DNA from: Catenulispora rubra
GTDB lineage: Bacteria > Actinomycetota > Actinomycetes > Streptomycetales > Catenulisporaceae
NCBI RefSeq assembly: GCF_015356825.1
Contig: NZ_JAACYW010000004.1
Span: 1 to 64,000, forward strand
DNA length: 64,000 bases
Direction of reading: 5' to 3'
Part shown: positions 42,860 to 51,267 of the stretch, piece by piece
How the letters are laid out: each line of letters starts with the position of its first letter
Numbering within the stretch: position 1 is the stretch's first letter
Notes under the pieces: generated by a model
What the model was told of the DNA's origin: nothing
What the model saw: only the letters and a program-made list of their open reading frames with translations
Database searches by the model: none
Translations under genes and position numbers: made by a program

Positions 42860-43276
42860 TTACGCTGTGGTGATCTTTCCGTCCCATTCGCCGCCTGCCG
42901 GGACGGAGGCGTGCTGGTGGATCAGTTCCCAGCCGTTCCCACGCCGCTGGAAGCAGTCGGTCTGCCGGGCCATGACGTGCTTGGTGCCGCCGTTCTTGAG
43001 GACGATGTTCGTGCTCTGCACCGTGCAGACGATGCCCATGTCTCCGTCGACCTTCGCGTCCAGTTCGAGGATGTCGACCTTGCAGGACTCGAAGTTCGCG
43101 AAGGTGTCGTCGAACAGCTTGCGTGCCGGGGCGACGCCCCTGGAGGCGAACGGGGGGATGTCGAACCACAGCACGTCCGAGGCCCAGTGCCGGGTGCTCT
43201 GCGCGCCGGTCATCGAGTCCGCCATCTCGCGGACGATGGCGATGATGGCTTCTTTGTCTTGCTCCGTCGTCGTCAT
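42860..43276 (-). CDS. NTF2-like (SgcJ/SnoaL-type) protein
   Basis: The 138-aa protein has the cone-shaped NTF2 fold pattern: A-I-I-A-I-V-R-E-M-A-D, V-L-W-F-D-I-P-P-F and R-Q-T-D-C-F-Q-R-R-G-N-G-W-E-L-I-H-Q-H-A-S-V-P. Members are small isomerases, hydratases or binding proteins. A 23-bp palindrome with CTCCCCT arms stands 94 bp upstream, the same kind as before the MerR gene at 44995, so it probably belongs to that regulon. Confidence 0.8.
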   Translation of the reverse strand: MTTTEQDKEAIIAIVREMADSMTGAQSTRHWASDVLWFDIPPFASRGVAPARKLFDDTFANFESCKVDILELDAKVDGDMGIVCTVQSTNIVLKNGGTKHVMARQTDCFQRRGNGWELIHQHASVPAGGEWDGKITTA

Positions 43277-43369
43277 GGCTGTGTTCCCTTCGTCTCGCGG
43301 CCTGATTGGCCTGCACGGATGAGCTTGCGGCGTGCCGTCAGGGGAGTTGGAAGGCCCGGCCGGGTGACT

Positions 43370-43392
43370 AGATCTCCCCTGAGGGGAGATCT
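43370..43392. promoter_or_regulatory. Candidate MerR operator, copy 1
   Basis: AGATCTCCCCT (43370-43380), a single G, and its exact reverse complement (43382-43392) form a 23-bp palindrome. Half-sites with the same core occur at about 43339 (CAGGGGAG) and 43434 (CTCCCCTGA). It precedes the NTF2-like gene on the minus strand. Confidence 0.7.
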
Positions 43393-43454
43393 CCTGCCTG
43401 AGGCATGCCGTCGGTGCTGGTCGTCGGGGGTTTCTCCCCTGATGAGTCGGCCGC

Positions 43455-44405
43455 TTAGAGGGCGGCCAGGGTGCGGATGCGGTCGGTGAAGGCGCGTTGG
43501 GCGGCCCCGGACTGGGGTGCGAGGCGGTCCCAGCCGTGGGGGACGCCGGGGTGGACGTGCAGTTCGACCGGGACGCCGGCGGCGGCCAGGCGGGCCGCGT
43601 AGGCGATGTCTTCGTCGCGGAAGATGTCGAGGTCGCCGGTGTCGATGTAGGCCGGGGCCAGGCCGGCGTAGTCGGTCAGGCGGGCCGGTGCGGCGATCGG
43701 GGAGACGGCCGCGGTGCCGAGCGTGTCGCCGAGGACCGCGTTCCACGCGGTGTAGTTGTCGTCGTAGGTCCAGGTCAGAAAGGGCTGGCGGGCCGGGTCG
43801 GGTGTCTGGTTGCGGTCGTCGAGCATGGGATAGACCAGGATCTGGCGGGAGAGCGGGATATGACGGTCGCGCGCGAGAATGGCGGTCGCCGCGGCGGGCG
43901 CGCCGCCACCGCTGTCGCCCATCACCGCGATGCGTCCGGTGTCCACGGCCAGGTCGCGTGCATGGTCGATGAGCCAGGTCAGGCCGGCGAAGACGTCCTC
44001 GGCGAGCATGGTGCCATTCACTTCGGGGGCCAGGCGGTAGCCGACAGACAGGAACGGCACGCGGCTGTGGGCGACGTACCAGGACAGCAGGGTGTCGTAG
44101 GCGTTCAGGTCGCCCAGGATCATGCCGCCGCCGTGGGCGTAGAGCACGGCCGGGCCGGGGGCTGTGCTCTGGCCGGTGGTGTACCAGCGCAGCTCGATCC
44201 GGGCACCGTCGGGTGCGGTGGCGAAGTAGGTGGCGGTCGTGATCCCGCTGACCGGGGGGACGAGCGCCGCCATGGCAGCTTGGCCGAGGTTGCCAGCCTC
44301 GCGGATCGTCTTCCAGTCCCCGCGCTTGCGGGCCGGTGCGTCGGCGCCCTGGTCGGTGCGGCCGGCCAGGAGGGGGACGAGTTCGGGGTCGAGGGTGTAG
44401 TTCAC
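43455..44405 (-). CDS. Alpha/beta hydrolase, HSL-like esterase
   Basis: The 316-aa esterase of the hormone-sensitive-lipase family has an oxyanion-hole motif A-H-G-G-G, the nucleophile elbow G-D-S-G-G-G, an acidic residue in Y-I-D-T-G-D-L-D and the histidine in P-G-V-P-H-G-W. It should cleave short-chain esters in the cytoplasm. It starts 75 bp after the SnoaL-like gene on the same strand, so the two probably share the MerR-controlled promoter at 44863-44995. Confidence 0.9.
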   Translation of the reverse strand: MNYTLDPELVPLLAGRTDQGADAPARKRGDWKTIREAGNLGQAAMAALVPPVSGITTATYFATAPDGARIELRWYTTGQSTAPGPAVLYAHGGGMILGDLNAYDTLLSWYVAHSRVPFLSVGYRLAPEVNGTMLAEDVFAGLTWLIDHARDLAVDTGRIAVMGDSGGGAPAAATAILARDRHIPLSRQILVYPMLDDRNQTPDPARQPFLTWTYDDNYTAWNAVLGDTLGTAAVSPIAAPARLTDYAGLAPAYIDTGDLDIFRDEDIAYAARLAAAGVPVELHVHPGVPHGWDRLAPQSGAAQRAFTDRIRTLAAL

Positions 44406-44479
44406 GGGAGTGGTTCTCGCTTTCCAGGGGCGTCGAACGGGCCGGACGGCGTCATGGGCGCCGTGCGGCGCGGTGCGTG

Positions 44480-44863
44480 TCAGTACGGGGAGGGCTGATT
44501 GCGGATGACGGCGAGGCTGACGATCTTGCCGTCGCGCACGCTGAAGTAGTCCGACATGATCAGCTCGGCCGGCAGGTTGGTCTTGTCGTAGGTGCCGTCG
44601 TAGCGCGAGCGCACGATGGTCTGGCCGTAGTGCTCGACAACCTCGATCGGCTCCATCGTCACTCGGTCGCCGATCATCTCCTTCGCGGCCCAGGCCCGGA
44701 TCGCGGCGATGCCGTTGATCTCACGGCGCGCGTCGTTGACGTAGGCGTCCGGGGCGAAGGTGGCGAGCATCCGGTCCAGGTCGAAGGCGTTGACTGCCGC
44801 GAGGTATTCGGCGACGACAGGCGGCAGCGCGGTGGTCGTGAATGCGGTCGTGAATGTGGTCAT
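44480..44863 (-). CDS. SnoaL-like protein
   Basis: The 127-aa protein has the SnoaL/NTF2 pattern: V-A-E-Y-L-A-A-V-N-A-F-D-L-D-R-M-L-A-T-F-A-P-D-A-Y-V-N-D, then I-R-A-W-A-A-K-E and Y-F-S-V-R-D-G-K-I. GGGAG precedes the ATG at 44863. It is divergent from the MerR regulator, with a CTCCCCT palindrome between them, and heads an operon with the esterase. Confidence 0.85.
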   Translation of the reverse strand: MTTFTTAFTTTALPPVVAEYLAAVNAFDLDRMLATFAPDAYVNDARREINGIAAIRAWAAKEMIGDRVTMEPIEVVEHYGQTIVRSRYDGTYDKTNLPAELIMSDYFSVRDGKIVSLAVIRNQPSPY

Positions 44864-44962
44864 GGTCTCGGCTCCCTTCGGGTCGGCGGCTCGGTAGACC
44901 GCCTGAAACCAGCCTCGGACGTGCCCTGAGGAGAGGTGCAAGACCCGCGCGCGCCCGTGTAT

Positions 44963-44977
44963 CTCCCCTCAGGGGAG
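44963..44977. promoter_or_regulatory. Candidate MerR operator, copy 2
   Basis: CTCCCCT-C-AGGGGAG is a perfect 15-bp palindrome 18 bp before the merR-family start, in the divergent promoter with the SnoaL-like gene. The same core is found at 43370-43392. Confidence 0.7.
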
Positions 44978-44994
44978 GTGGCACAGTGACGGGT

Positions 44995-45879
44995 ATGGAC
45001 GCGACGCTGCCGATCGGTGACTTCGCCAGGGCTACGCACCTGAGCGTGAAGACGCTGCGCTACTACCACCGGGTGGGCCTGCTGGAGCCGGATGAGGTGG
45101 ACCGGCACACGGGGCACCGGTACTACACCACCGCGCAGATCCCGATCGCGCAGATCATCCGCCGCTTCCGCGCTTTGGACATGCCGGTCGAGCAGATCGC
45201 CAAGGTGCTCGCCGCCCCGGACCTCGATGCGCGCAACGCGCTGCTGACCGCGCACCTGGACCAGATGGAGCAGGAACTCGTGCGCACGCAGACCGCGGTG
45301 GCTTCACTGCGCGACCTGCTGACCGGCGCGTCGGGCGGCGGCCGAGCCGAGATCGGGCGGCGGAGCGTTCCGTCCACACCGGCAGCGGCGATCACCGAAA
45401 CGGTGGACGTCACCGAAGCGCTGACCTGGTACCAGGGCGCGCTCGGCGAGATCTACGCGACACTCGACGCCCAGGGCCTGACCGCCGACGCACCCGCAGG
45501 CGGGATCTACAGCACCGACCTGTTCACACACGAACGCGGATCGGCAACGATCTTCGTGCCCTGCGCCGGACCCGTACGTCCGATGGGCCGGGTTGACGTG
45601 CTGGTGGTACCACCTGCCGAGTTGGCGACGATCGTGCACCGCGGCACACACGCGAACATCGACCTGGCCTACGGAACCCTCGGCGCGTACGTCGCCGAGC
45701 ACGCGCTGGCCGTGGACGGCCCGATCCGCGAGTACTACCCGGTCGGGCGCCGCGAGAGCGCGGAGGCGGCCGAATGGCGCACCGAGATCTGCTGGCCGAT
45801 CTTCCACACCGGACCCTCCCCCGGCGAACCCGCGGCGCGCACGAACGGCGACGACGACCGGTCGAGGGACCGCCACTGA
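44995..45879 (+). CDS. MerR-family regulator with GyrI-like effector domain
   Basis: The protein is 294 aa. A MerR winged helix at residues 5-75 (H-L-S-V-K-T-L-R-Y-Y-H-R-V-G-L-L and G-H-R-Y-Y) is followed by a coiled-coil dimerisation helix and a C-terminal GyrI-like ligand domain (about 140-270, with G-R-V-D-V-L-V-V-P and Y-Y-P-V-G-R-R). This is the BmrR/TipA-like layout for small-molecule sensing. It should activate the divergent SnoaL/esterase genes and the NTF2-like gene through the CTCCCCT palindromes. Start ATG 44995 with GGGGAGGTGG upstream. Confidence 0.9.
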   Translation: MDATLPIGDFARATHLSVKTLRYYHRVGLLEPDEVDRHTGHRYYTTAQIPIAQIIRRFRALDMPVEQIAKVLAAPDLDARNALLTAHLDQMEQELVRTQTAVASLRDLLTGASGGGRAEIGRRSVPSTPAAAITETVDVTEALTWYQGALGEIYATLDAQGLTADAPAGGIYSTDLFTHERGSATIFVPCAGPVRPMGRVDVLVVPPAELATIVHRGTHANIDLAYGTLGAYVAEHALAVDGPIREYYPVGRRESAEAAEWRTEICWPIFHTGPSPGEPAARTNGDDDRSRDRH

Positions 45880-46148
45880 TCACCAACCGGGCCAGGGACC
45901 GCCCCAAGAGGCGACCCGAGTGCCAGGACGAAGGCATAGGACGCCTGGCGCCCGGATGGCAGGTTGACGTGGATCCCGGTCGCCTCACGGCGCCAGAACA
46001 GCGGCTCGGGGAATCCGAGCAGGTCAACCGATGCCGGATCGGCTCCGGTCCACGGTACGGTCACCGCCTCCGGCAGCGCCTCGCCCTCGGTCACAAGCCG
46101 ATGTCTGGGTACTGGGTTCCATCGATGGGCGGCCGGACGTAGCCGTAG

Positions 46149-46390
46149 GTGTCCTCCAATCCGAAGCGCGGACAGCTCCGAGCGGCGACTGTGCAGTGCG
46201 TAGCCCAGCACCAGCAGCACCCGGTCGCGCCTGCCGGCCAGCGTCGTCGGTTGCAGGTGCCCAGTAGCTTGTGCAGCACACTGATGGTGATCGGAAGGGT
46301 CTTCCGAGGCCCGTTCCCAGCTTGCGCGCGTTCGCTCCGGTACCCGCGTAGCGCCAGCCCGGGCGCCTTCGGCGTCCGGGGTGTCCTTGT
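46149..46390 (-). pseudogene. Remnant of a tyrosine recombinase
   Basis: Two minus-strand frames give consecutive parts of an integrase: K-T-L-P-I-T-I-S-V-L-H-K-L-L-G-T-C-N (up to about 46235), then R-R-D-R-V-L-L-V-L-G-Y-A-L-H-S-R-R-S-E-L in another frame. The second contains the first catalytic arginine region. The His/Arg/Tyr part is missing. It lies in about 630 bp (45880-46513) that otherwise lack a gene, and may mark the right border of the mosaic region. Confidence 0.7.
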
Positions 46391-46513
46391 GCCGGCGACG
46401 CACCAAGGTGACTCGAGGCGCCGGATCCCGCCCCCTCTGGGCTGACCATGACGTGAGTTGATTGCAGAACTCCTCGGTGGAGTTCGTCATGCTCGGGGCT
46501 TGGGCCTGCGAGA

Positions 46514-46951
46514 TCACAGGTGGTCGGTGGTCTCGGCGCTCTTGTTTTGTGCTGTGATCACCTCGATGAGGTTGCCCTCCGGGTCGGTGACGTAGGCGAA
46601 CGTGACCCCTGGTCTGGTCTGGGCGTGTGTCGGCCCGGTGATGACGTGCCCGCCGCGCGCGGTGACCGCCTCGAGCGTGGTGTCGAGGTCGTCCACGCGT
46701 AGTGCCCAGTGGAACCATCCCTGGGTTCGTGCGCCGTCGTACACGCTGGTGTGGTTTCTTGCCAGCGAGCCGGGGATCTCGGTGAGCTCGAGGCGTACGC
46801 CTTCGGTACCGGCCAGCAGGCTGATTCGTGAGACGCCGTCCGCCAGCGTGTGCGTGCCCGTGGACGTCATGCCGAAGACGCCGCAGTAGAACTCGCTGAC
46901 GCGCTCGATCTCGCCGACGGACAGGCCGATGTGATCGTTGGTGGTCGCCAT
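46514..46951 (-). CDS. VOC-family (glyoxalase-like) protein
   Basis: The 145-aa protein has one vicinal-oxygen-chelate domain: H-I-G-L-S-V-G-E-I-E-R-V-S-E-F-Y, H-W-A-L-R-V-D-D-L and D-P-E-G-N-L-I-E-V, giving two His and one Glu for a metal. It starts 1 bp after the stop of the SDR gene, so the two are co-transcribed. Substrates range from methylglyoxal adducts to drugs. Confidence 0.88.
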   Translation of the reverse strand: MATTNDHIGLSVGEIERVSEFYCGVFGMTSTGTHTLADGVSRISLLAGTEGVRLELTEIPGSLARNHTSVYDGARTQGWFHWALRVDDLDTTLEAVTARGGHVITGPTHAQTRPGVTFAYVTDPEGNLIEVITAQNKSAETTDHL

Positions 46952-46952
46952 G

Positions 46953-47726
46953 TCAGTGGGCCGTGTAGCCGCCGTCGACCGGGATGACCGCGCCGGTGAC
47001 GAAGCTCGAACGCGCGGAGCAGAGCCAGACGATGGCGTCGGCTATCTCCTGGGGCTGTCCTATGCGGCCGATCGGGTGTTGCGCGATGCGTGCCGCCATG
47101 ACCTCGGGAGATCTGCCGGTCGCGACGAGCGGGGTCTCGACCAGGCCGGCCGCGACGGTGTTGACCCGGATGCCCATCGCGCCGTAGTCGAGCGCCGCGG
47201 TCTTCGTCAGGCCGGCCAGGCCGTGCTTGGCCGCGACGTAGCCGGCGAAACCGGGAACTCCCACCAGGCTGGTGCCCGAGCCGACGTTCACGATCGCCCC
47301 TGACCCGCGGGGCGCCATGAGCGCGAGTTCGTATTTCATCGACAGGAACGATCCGCGCAGGTCGACGGCTATGATGCGGTCGAATTGGGCCGTGTCGTAG
47401 TCGGCCAGCGGCTGCAGCGTGTCGCCGCCGCTCACGCCGGCGCTGTTGACCGCGATGTCGAGTTGCCCGTCTTCCCCGCCCGCGGCGGCGCTCGCGCGGG
47501 CGATCGAGTTCTCGTCGCTCACGTCGCAGATCACCGTCTGGCCTTGCCCGCCTGTGGCGCGGATCGCCTCGAGCGTCTCGTCGAGGCTTCGCTGCGTGCG
47601 TCCGGCGACGGTCACGTAGGCGCCGAGCCGGGCCAGCGTCACGGCGGTGTCCTGTCCGATTCCGCTGCCGCCGCCGGTGACGAACGCCCGCAGGCCGTCG
47701 AAGCGATCGGCTGGTTCCTTGATCAT
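46953..47726 (-). CDS. SDR-family oxidoreductase
   Basis: The 257-aa classical SDR has G-G-G-S-G-I-G, N-S-A-G, the active-site Ser in G-S-G-T-S and Y-V-A-A-K, with the C-terminal end V-I-P-V-D-G-G-Y. GGAGAG precedes the ATG at 47726. It is the middle gene of an SDR-SDR-VOC operon, 20 bp after the upstream SDR. Confidence 0.9.
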   Translation of the reverse strand: MIKEPADRFDGLRAFVTGGGSGIGQDTAVTLARLGAYVTVAGRTQRSLDETLEAIRATGGQGQTVICDVSDENSIARASAAAGGEDGQLDIAVNSAGVSGGDTLQPLADYDTAQFDRIIAVDLRGSFLSMKYELALMAPRGSGAIVNVGSGTSLVGVPGFAGYVAAKHGLAGLTKTAALDYGAMGIRVNTVAAGLVETPLVATGRSPEVMAARIAQHPIGRIGQPQEIADAIVWLCSARSSFVTGAVIPVDGGYTAH

Positions 47727-47746
47727 TTCTCTCTCCTCGGTCGGGC

Positions 47747-48679
47747 TTATGCGCCTACGCCGGTCAGTTCGACTGACAGGTCCCACAGGCGACGGGCGTT
47801 GTCGGGGTCGACGGCGTAGTCCGCGACGCCGCGGCGCACGCCCGGGACGTGGGGTTCGGCTACCTGGCAGTCCTCGAAATACGCGCCCGTGATGCCCTCG
47901 ACCAGGGGTGAAGCCGCGAGCAGGGTCGAGGTTGCGGCGCCCTGTTCGATGCTCTTCTCCGTCACGCCGGTCTTACCGGTCGGATCGAAGGAGGTGGGCG
48001 GCGTCTCGATGTGCCGGCCGAGGTTGGTCCCCCAGATGCGTCCGGGGTTGAGCGCGTTCACCGCGATGCCGTCCGCTGCCCAGCGCTTGGCGGCCTCGAC
48101 GGCGAACAGCACGTTCGCCGTCTTCGACTGCGCGTAGGCCAGCCACGGCTCGTAGGGCTCCTTGGTGAAGTCCGGGTCCTCGAAGCGGACCGGGCCGTTG
48201 ACGTGTCCGACCGAGCTGACCACGACCACCCGGGCGTCGCCGGCGGCGGCGAGTGCGTCGTGCAGGCGCACCGCGAGCGCGAAGTGGCCGAGGTGGTTCG
48301 TTGCGAACTGCAGCTCCCTGCCCTCCGGGGTGCGCTGCTCCGGAGTGGCCATGATCCCGGCGTTGTTGACCAGGATGTGCAGCGGCCCTGACCAGCTCTG
48401 GGCGAACCGCGCGATCGAGGCGGGGTCGGCCAGGTCCAGCTGCGCCCCGTGCACCTGCGGGTTCCCCGTCTCCGCGGCGATCTCGCGGGCGACGGTGTCC
48501 GCGGCGTCCAGCCTGCGCGCGGCGAGCGTCACTTCGGCGCCGGCCGACGCCAGCGCACGGGCGGTCTCGCGCCCCAACCCGCCGGCCGCACCCGTCACGA
48601 TCGCTCGGCGGCCGGTGAGGTCCACGCCGGCGATGACCTCGGCGGCTGTCGACTGAGGGCCGAAGGGGATCTCGTTCAT
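47747..48679 (-). CDS. SDR-family oxidoreductase, protochlorophyllide-reductase-like
   Basis: The protein is 310 aa, longer than classical SDRs. It has G-A-A-G-G-L-G, N-N-A-G-I-M, then S-S-V-G-H and Y-A-Q-S-K. This is the retinol dehydrogenase/protochlorophyllide reductase-like group that often acts on lipophilic alcohols or xenobiotics. It is the first gene of the SDR-SDR-VOC operon and divergent from the TetR gene at 48814. A 19-bp inverted repeat lies between them. Confidence 0.9.
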   Translation of the reverse strand: MNEIPFGPQSTAAEVIAGVDLTGRRAIVTGAAGGLGRETARALASAGAEVTLAARRLDAADTVAREIAAETGNPQVHGAQLDLADPASIARFAQSWSGPLHILVNNAGIMATPEQRTPEGRELQFATNHLGHFALAVRLHDALAAAGDARVVVVSSVGHVNGPVRFEDPDFTKEPYEPWLAYAQSKTANVLFAVEAAKRWAADGIAVNALNPGRIWGTNLGRHIETPPTSFDPTGKTGVTEKSIEQGAATSTLLAASPLVEGITGAYFEDCQVAEPHVPGVRRGVADYAVDPDNARRLWDLSVELTGVGA

Positions 48680-48750
48680 GATCGTTCCTCTCTGAACGCA
48701 CTCCCGCTCCGGGCGGGGGCTGCGCTGGGATCTTCCGCTACCATGCGTAA

Positions 48751-48796
48751 CCGGAGTAGGCTCCGCTTAAGCGAGCATAAGCGGAGCCGGCTCCGG
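48751..48796. promoter_or_regulatory. Candidate TetR operator, long inverted repeat
   Basis: CCGGAGTAGGCTCCGCTTA (48751-48769) and TAAGCGGAGCCGGCTCCGG (48778-48796) are reverse complements at 17 of 19 positions with an 8-bp gap. The repeat ends 17 bp before the tetR start and fills the divergent promoter, so it should be the site for autoregulation and control of the SDR operon. Confidence 0.75.
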
Positions 48797-48813
48797 ATGC
48801 AAGGAGGGATCGG

Positions 48814-49404
48814 ATGTCCAGGTCACTGCGTGCCGACGCGCAGGCCAACCACGACCGGCTGCTGGAAGTCGCTGCGCGAACCCTCGCGCAGAAAGGGCCG
48901 GACGCATCGCTCAAGGCGATCGCCGCCGAAGCCGGCGTGGGGATCGGCACCCTCTACCGCCGGTTCCCGACACGCGAAGACCTCATCGAGGCCATCTACC
49001 GCAACGAAACCGCCCGGCTCAGCGAGTCGGCTGCCGAACTGCTCCAAACCAGCGCCCCGATCCCCGCTCTGCGCGCTTGGATGGAGGCATTCGTCGACTA
49101 CATGCAGACCAAGCAGGGCATGGCGGACGCCCTGCCCGCGATCCTCGCGACCCGGGAAGGCCTTCGACTGCACAGCCGCGAAGCGCTCGGCAACGCGGTC
49201 GCCATGCTCCTGGCCGCCGGGATCGACGCCGGGGAACTGCGCGAAGACGCCTCAACCAATGACGTACTCATGGCGCTGGGCGGTATCACCCTCATCAGCG
49301 GCCACGAGCACCAGCGCGACCTCGCCTCCCGCCTCGTCTCCCTACTCTTGGACAGCCTCTCCACCCGAGCCGTCGACGCACGAAAATCCACTGCACAGGA
49401 CTGA
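48814..49404 (+). CDS. TetR-family transcriptional regulator
   Basis: The protein is 196 aa. The N-terminal TetR domain (H-D-R-L-L-E-V-A-A-R-T-L, then A-I-A-A-E-A-G-V-G-I-G-T-L-Y-R-R-F-P-T-R) is followed by a helical ligand domain of the SCO1712-like kind. AAGGAGGGA precedes the ATG. The divergent SDR operon and the palindrome suggest local control, probably induced by a hydrophobic compound that the SDRs modify. Confidence 0.92.
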   Translation: MSRSLRADAQANHDRLLEVAARTLAQKGPDASLKAIAAEAGVGIGTLYRRFPTREDLIEAIYRNETARLSESAAELLQTSAPIPALRAWMEAFVDYMQTKQGMADALPAILATREGLRLHSREALGNAVAMLLAAGIDAGELREDASTNDVLMALGGITLISGHEHQRDLASRLVSLLLDSLSTRAVDARKSTAQD

Positions 49405-49429
49405 TCGCAGCGGGCCAGGCCGACGTCGC

Positions 49430-49486
49430 ATGAACCTGTCCGCGGTCCTGCGCGAACTGTACGAACACGGCCCGCAGACCGTCACC
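49430..49486 (+). pseudogene. N-terminal remnant of a ROK-family regulator
   Basis: N-L-S-A-V-L-R-E-L-Y-E-H-G-P-Q-T matches the start of ROK-type regulators (N-L-x-x-V-L-R-x-L-H-x-x-G-P), then stops abruptly and is joined to a histidine-kinase fragment in another frame. Only about 18 residues remain. Confidence 0.55.
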
Positions 49487-49488
49487 GA

Positions 49489-49962
49489 CTGCTCACCCGC
49501 GCCCGCCTCCGCGCCGGCGCACTGCAGCTGAACCAGGAGCCGCTGCGCCTCGACCAGCTGGTCGAGGCCGTCGTCGCCGACACCCCGGCCGACGGGCACA
49601 CGGTGAGCGTCGAGGTGGAGGCGACCACCGTCGTCGCCGACGCCGCTCTGGTACGCCGCGCTGTGGCCAACTTGCTGGGAAACGCGCCGGTTCACGGCCA
49701 CACACGCGACGAGCCGGCCGACATCCAGATCACCGTCGGCGCGGATGGGACCGTCGTGGTGGACGACGCCGGCCCCGGCATCCCGCCCGAAGCTGTGGAA
49801 TCGCTGTTCGAGCGCTTCCACAGCGGTGCTGGTTCCAGCGGTCTCGGGCTGTCCATCGCTGCTTGGGTGGCACACGCCCACGGCGGTTCACTGAATGTCA
49901 CCACCAGTACCCGTGGCGGAGCCCGATTCAGCCTGCGCATCCCACCTCACAAGCGACCGTGA
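49489..49962 (+). pseudogene. C-terminal remnant of a sensor histidine kinase
   Basis: The open frame from 49489 encodes L-T-R-A-R-L-R-A-G-A-L-Q-L and L-R-L-D-Q-L-V-E-A-V-V. A HATPase domain follows with N-L-L-G-N-A-P, V-D-D-A-G-P-G-I, F-H-S-G-A-G-S-S-G-L-G-L-S-I and a C-terminal strand. The membrane, HAMP and phospho-acceptor regions are missing and there is no proper start (a GTG at 49603 would cut the N box region). It may be a decayed copy related to the fragment at 51870-52155. Confidence 0.7.
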
Positions 49963-50104
49963 CGGATTCATAGCTGGTCTCGATGCTGAAGGATTCGAAC
50001 GACAGCCCGCATGGCACGGCTGGATGAAGACCGCCTCACCGAATCCTCATGCCACCTGAATGAGACTCCCATCCGTGGCGAAATCGGATGGGAAGCAGAG
50101 GCTG

Positions 50105-51208
50105 ATGGCAGGGACTCGGGATCGCTATATCGACACGATTCGCGCGCTCGCCATCGTGCGAGTGATCGTCTACCACGCGCTGGGCGTCGGATGGCTGACG
50201 ATCCTCTTTCCGTCGATGGGCATCATGTTCGCCCTCGCCGGGTCTCTGATGGCCGCGTCGATGACGAAGTCCGGATCCGCGGTGCGGACCGTCGGCCACC
50301 GGCTGCGCAGGCTGCTGCTTCCGCTGTGGGCACTGGGCGCGGTGGCCTTCTTGGTCATGCTGTTCCACGGCTGGCCCGCGGACGACGCGACGCAGCCGAC
50401 CGACCCCAAGATGCTGTTCTGGATCCTGCCGCTGAACGCCCCGCCGTCCAGCGAGTGGGGCGACTTCTTCAACGGGGTCTTGTGGTACATCAGTACCTAT
50501 CTGTGGTTCGTGTTGCTGACGCCGCTGCTGCTGCCGCTGTTCCGCCGCTTCTCGGTGCTCATGCTGGGTCTGCCGTTCCTGATGCTGTACGTGCTGGATC
50601 ACCATTCGTTCGGTCTGGGCGACATGGTCCTGAACCCGGCCCGGGACTTCTGCACCTATTTGGCCTGCTGGCTGCTGGGATTCGCCCATCACGACGGAAT
50701 GTTGCTGCGGCTGAAGTGGAGGGTGGTGGTGCCGCTCGTCCTGGCCGCCGCCGCGATCGGCGGCTGGCTGACCTGGATCGGGCGGGAGTCCTCCAACTTC
50801 GACCTGACCACGGACGCGATGCCGAACGCGTTCTGGTCCTTCGCATTCGTCCTGCTCCTGTTGCGGTTCCGGCCGAGCATGGCCTGGCTGGCCCGGGTGC
50901 CGTGGCTGGAGCGGCTGATCGACCTGCTCAACGCCCGGGCGGTGACCATCTATCTCTGGCACAACCCCGGCATCTCTGCCGTCGGCGTGGTGCTCGCGCG
51001 ATTCGGGCTTGAGGCCGAAGACACGGTCAAAGGAGCGGTCCTGTTGGTGCTCGGGACGTTCCTGTGGACCTTCTTGGCCACGCTGGTCTTCGGCTGGGTC
51101 GAGGACATCGCAGCCCGTCGGCGGCCGAGCCTCCTGCCGAGGAGCCGCCGACGAAGCGCAGCTGTCGACCCGCCGACGGTGCGATCTCCAGCCGCGGCGG
51201 CACCCTGA
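50105..51208 (+). CDS. Membrane acyltransferase (acyltransferase 3 family)
   Basis: This 367-aa multi-pass membrane protein has about ten helices. The acyltransferase-3 start R-D-R-Y-I-D-T-I-R-A-L-A-I and the V-Y-H-A-L motif near residue 20 provide the catalytic histidine. A late Y-L-W-H-N-P-G segment is present. The family transfers acyl groups to sugars or lipids of the envelope. Start ATG 50105 is chosen because the family pattern begins right after it. It ends 59 bp before the sigma-factor gene on the same strand. Confidence 0.88.
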   Translation: MAGTRDRYIDTIRALAIVRVIVYHALGVGWLTILFPSMGIMFALAGSLMAASMTKSGSAVRTVGHRLRRLLLPLWALGAVAFLVMLFHGWPADDATQPTDPKMLFWILPLNAPPSSEWGDFFNGVLWYISTYLWFVLLTPLLLPLFRRFSVLMLGLPFLMLYVLDHHSFGLGDMVLNPARDFCTYLACWLLGFAHHDGMLLRLKWRVVVPLVLAAAAIGGWLTWIGRESSNFDLTTDAMPNAFWSFAFVLLLLRFRPSMAWLARVPWLERLIDLLNARAVTIYLWHNPGISAVGVVLARFGLEAEDTVKGAVLLVLGTFLWTFLATLVFGWVEDIAARRRPSLLPRSRRRSAAVDPPTVRSPAAAAP

Positions 51209-51267
51209 GGCGTTCCCGCCACGCTGCCTCATCAAAACCTCAGAGTCCCTCAGCCACTCTGGCGGCC

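Noticed and set aside
45735..46718. A 327-codon minus-strand frame as an intact recombinase
   Set aside because: Only a short internal part resembles an integrase, and the matching sequence changes frame. The rest is antisense to MerR or the VOC gene.
51241..51255. GAGTCCCTCA as a copy of the tRNA 3' end (attR)
   Set aside because: Ten bases of identity without extension is expected by chance and the site is far from other element features.
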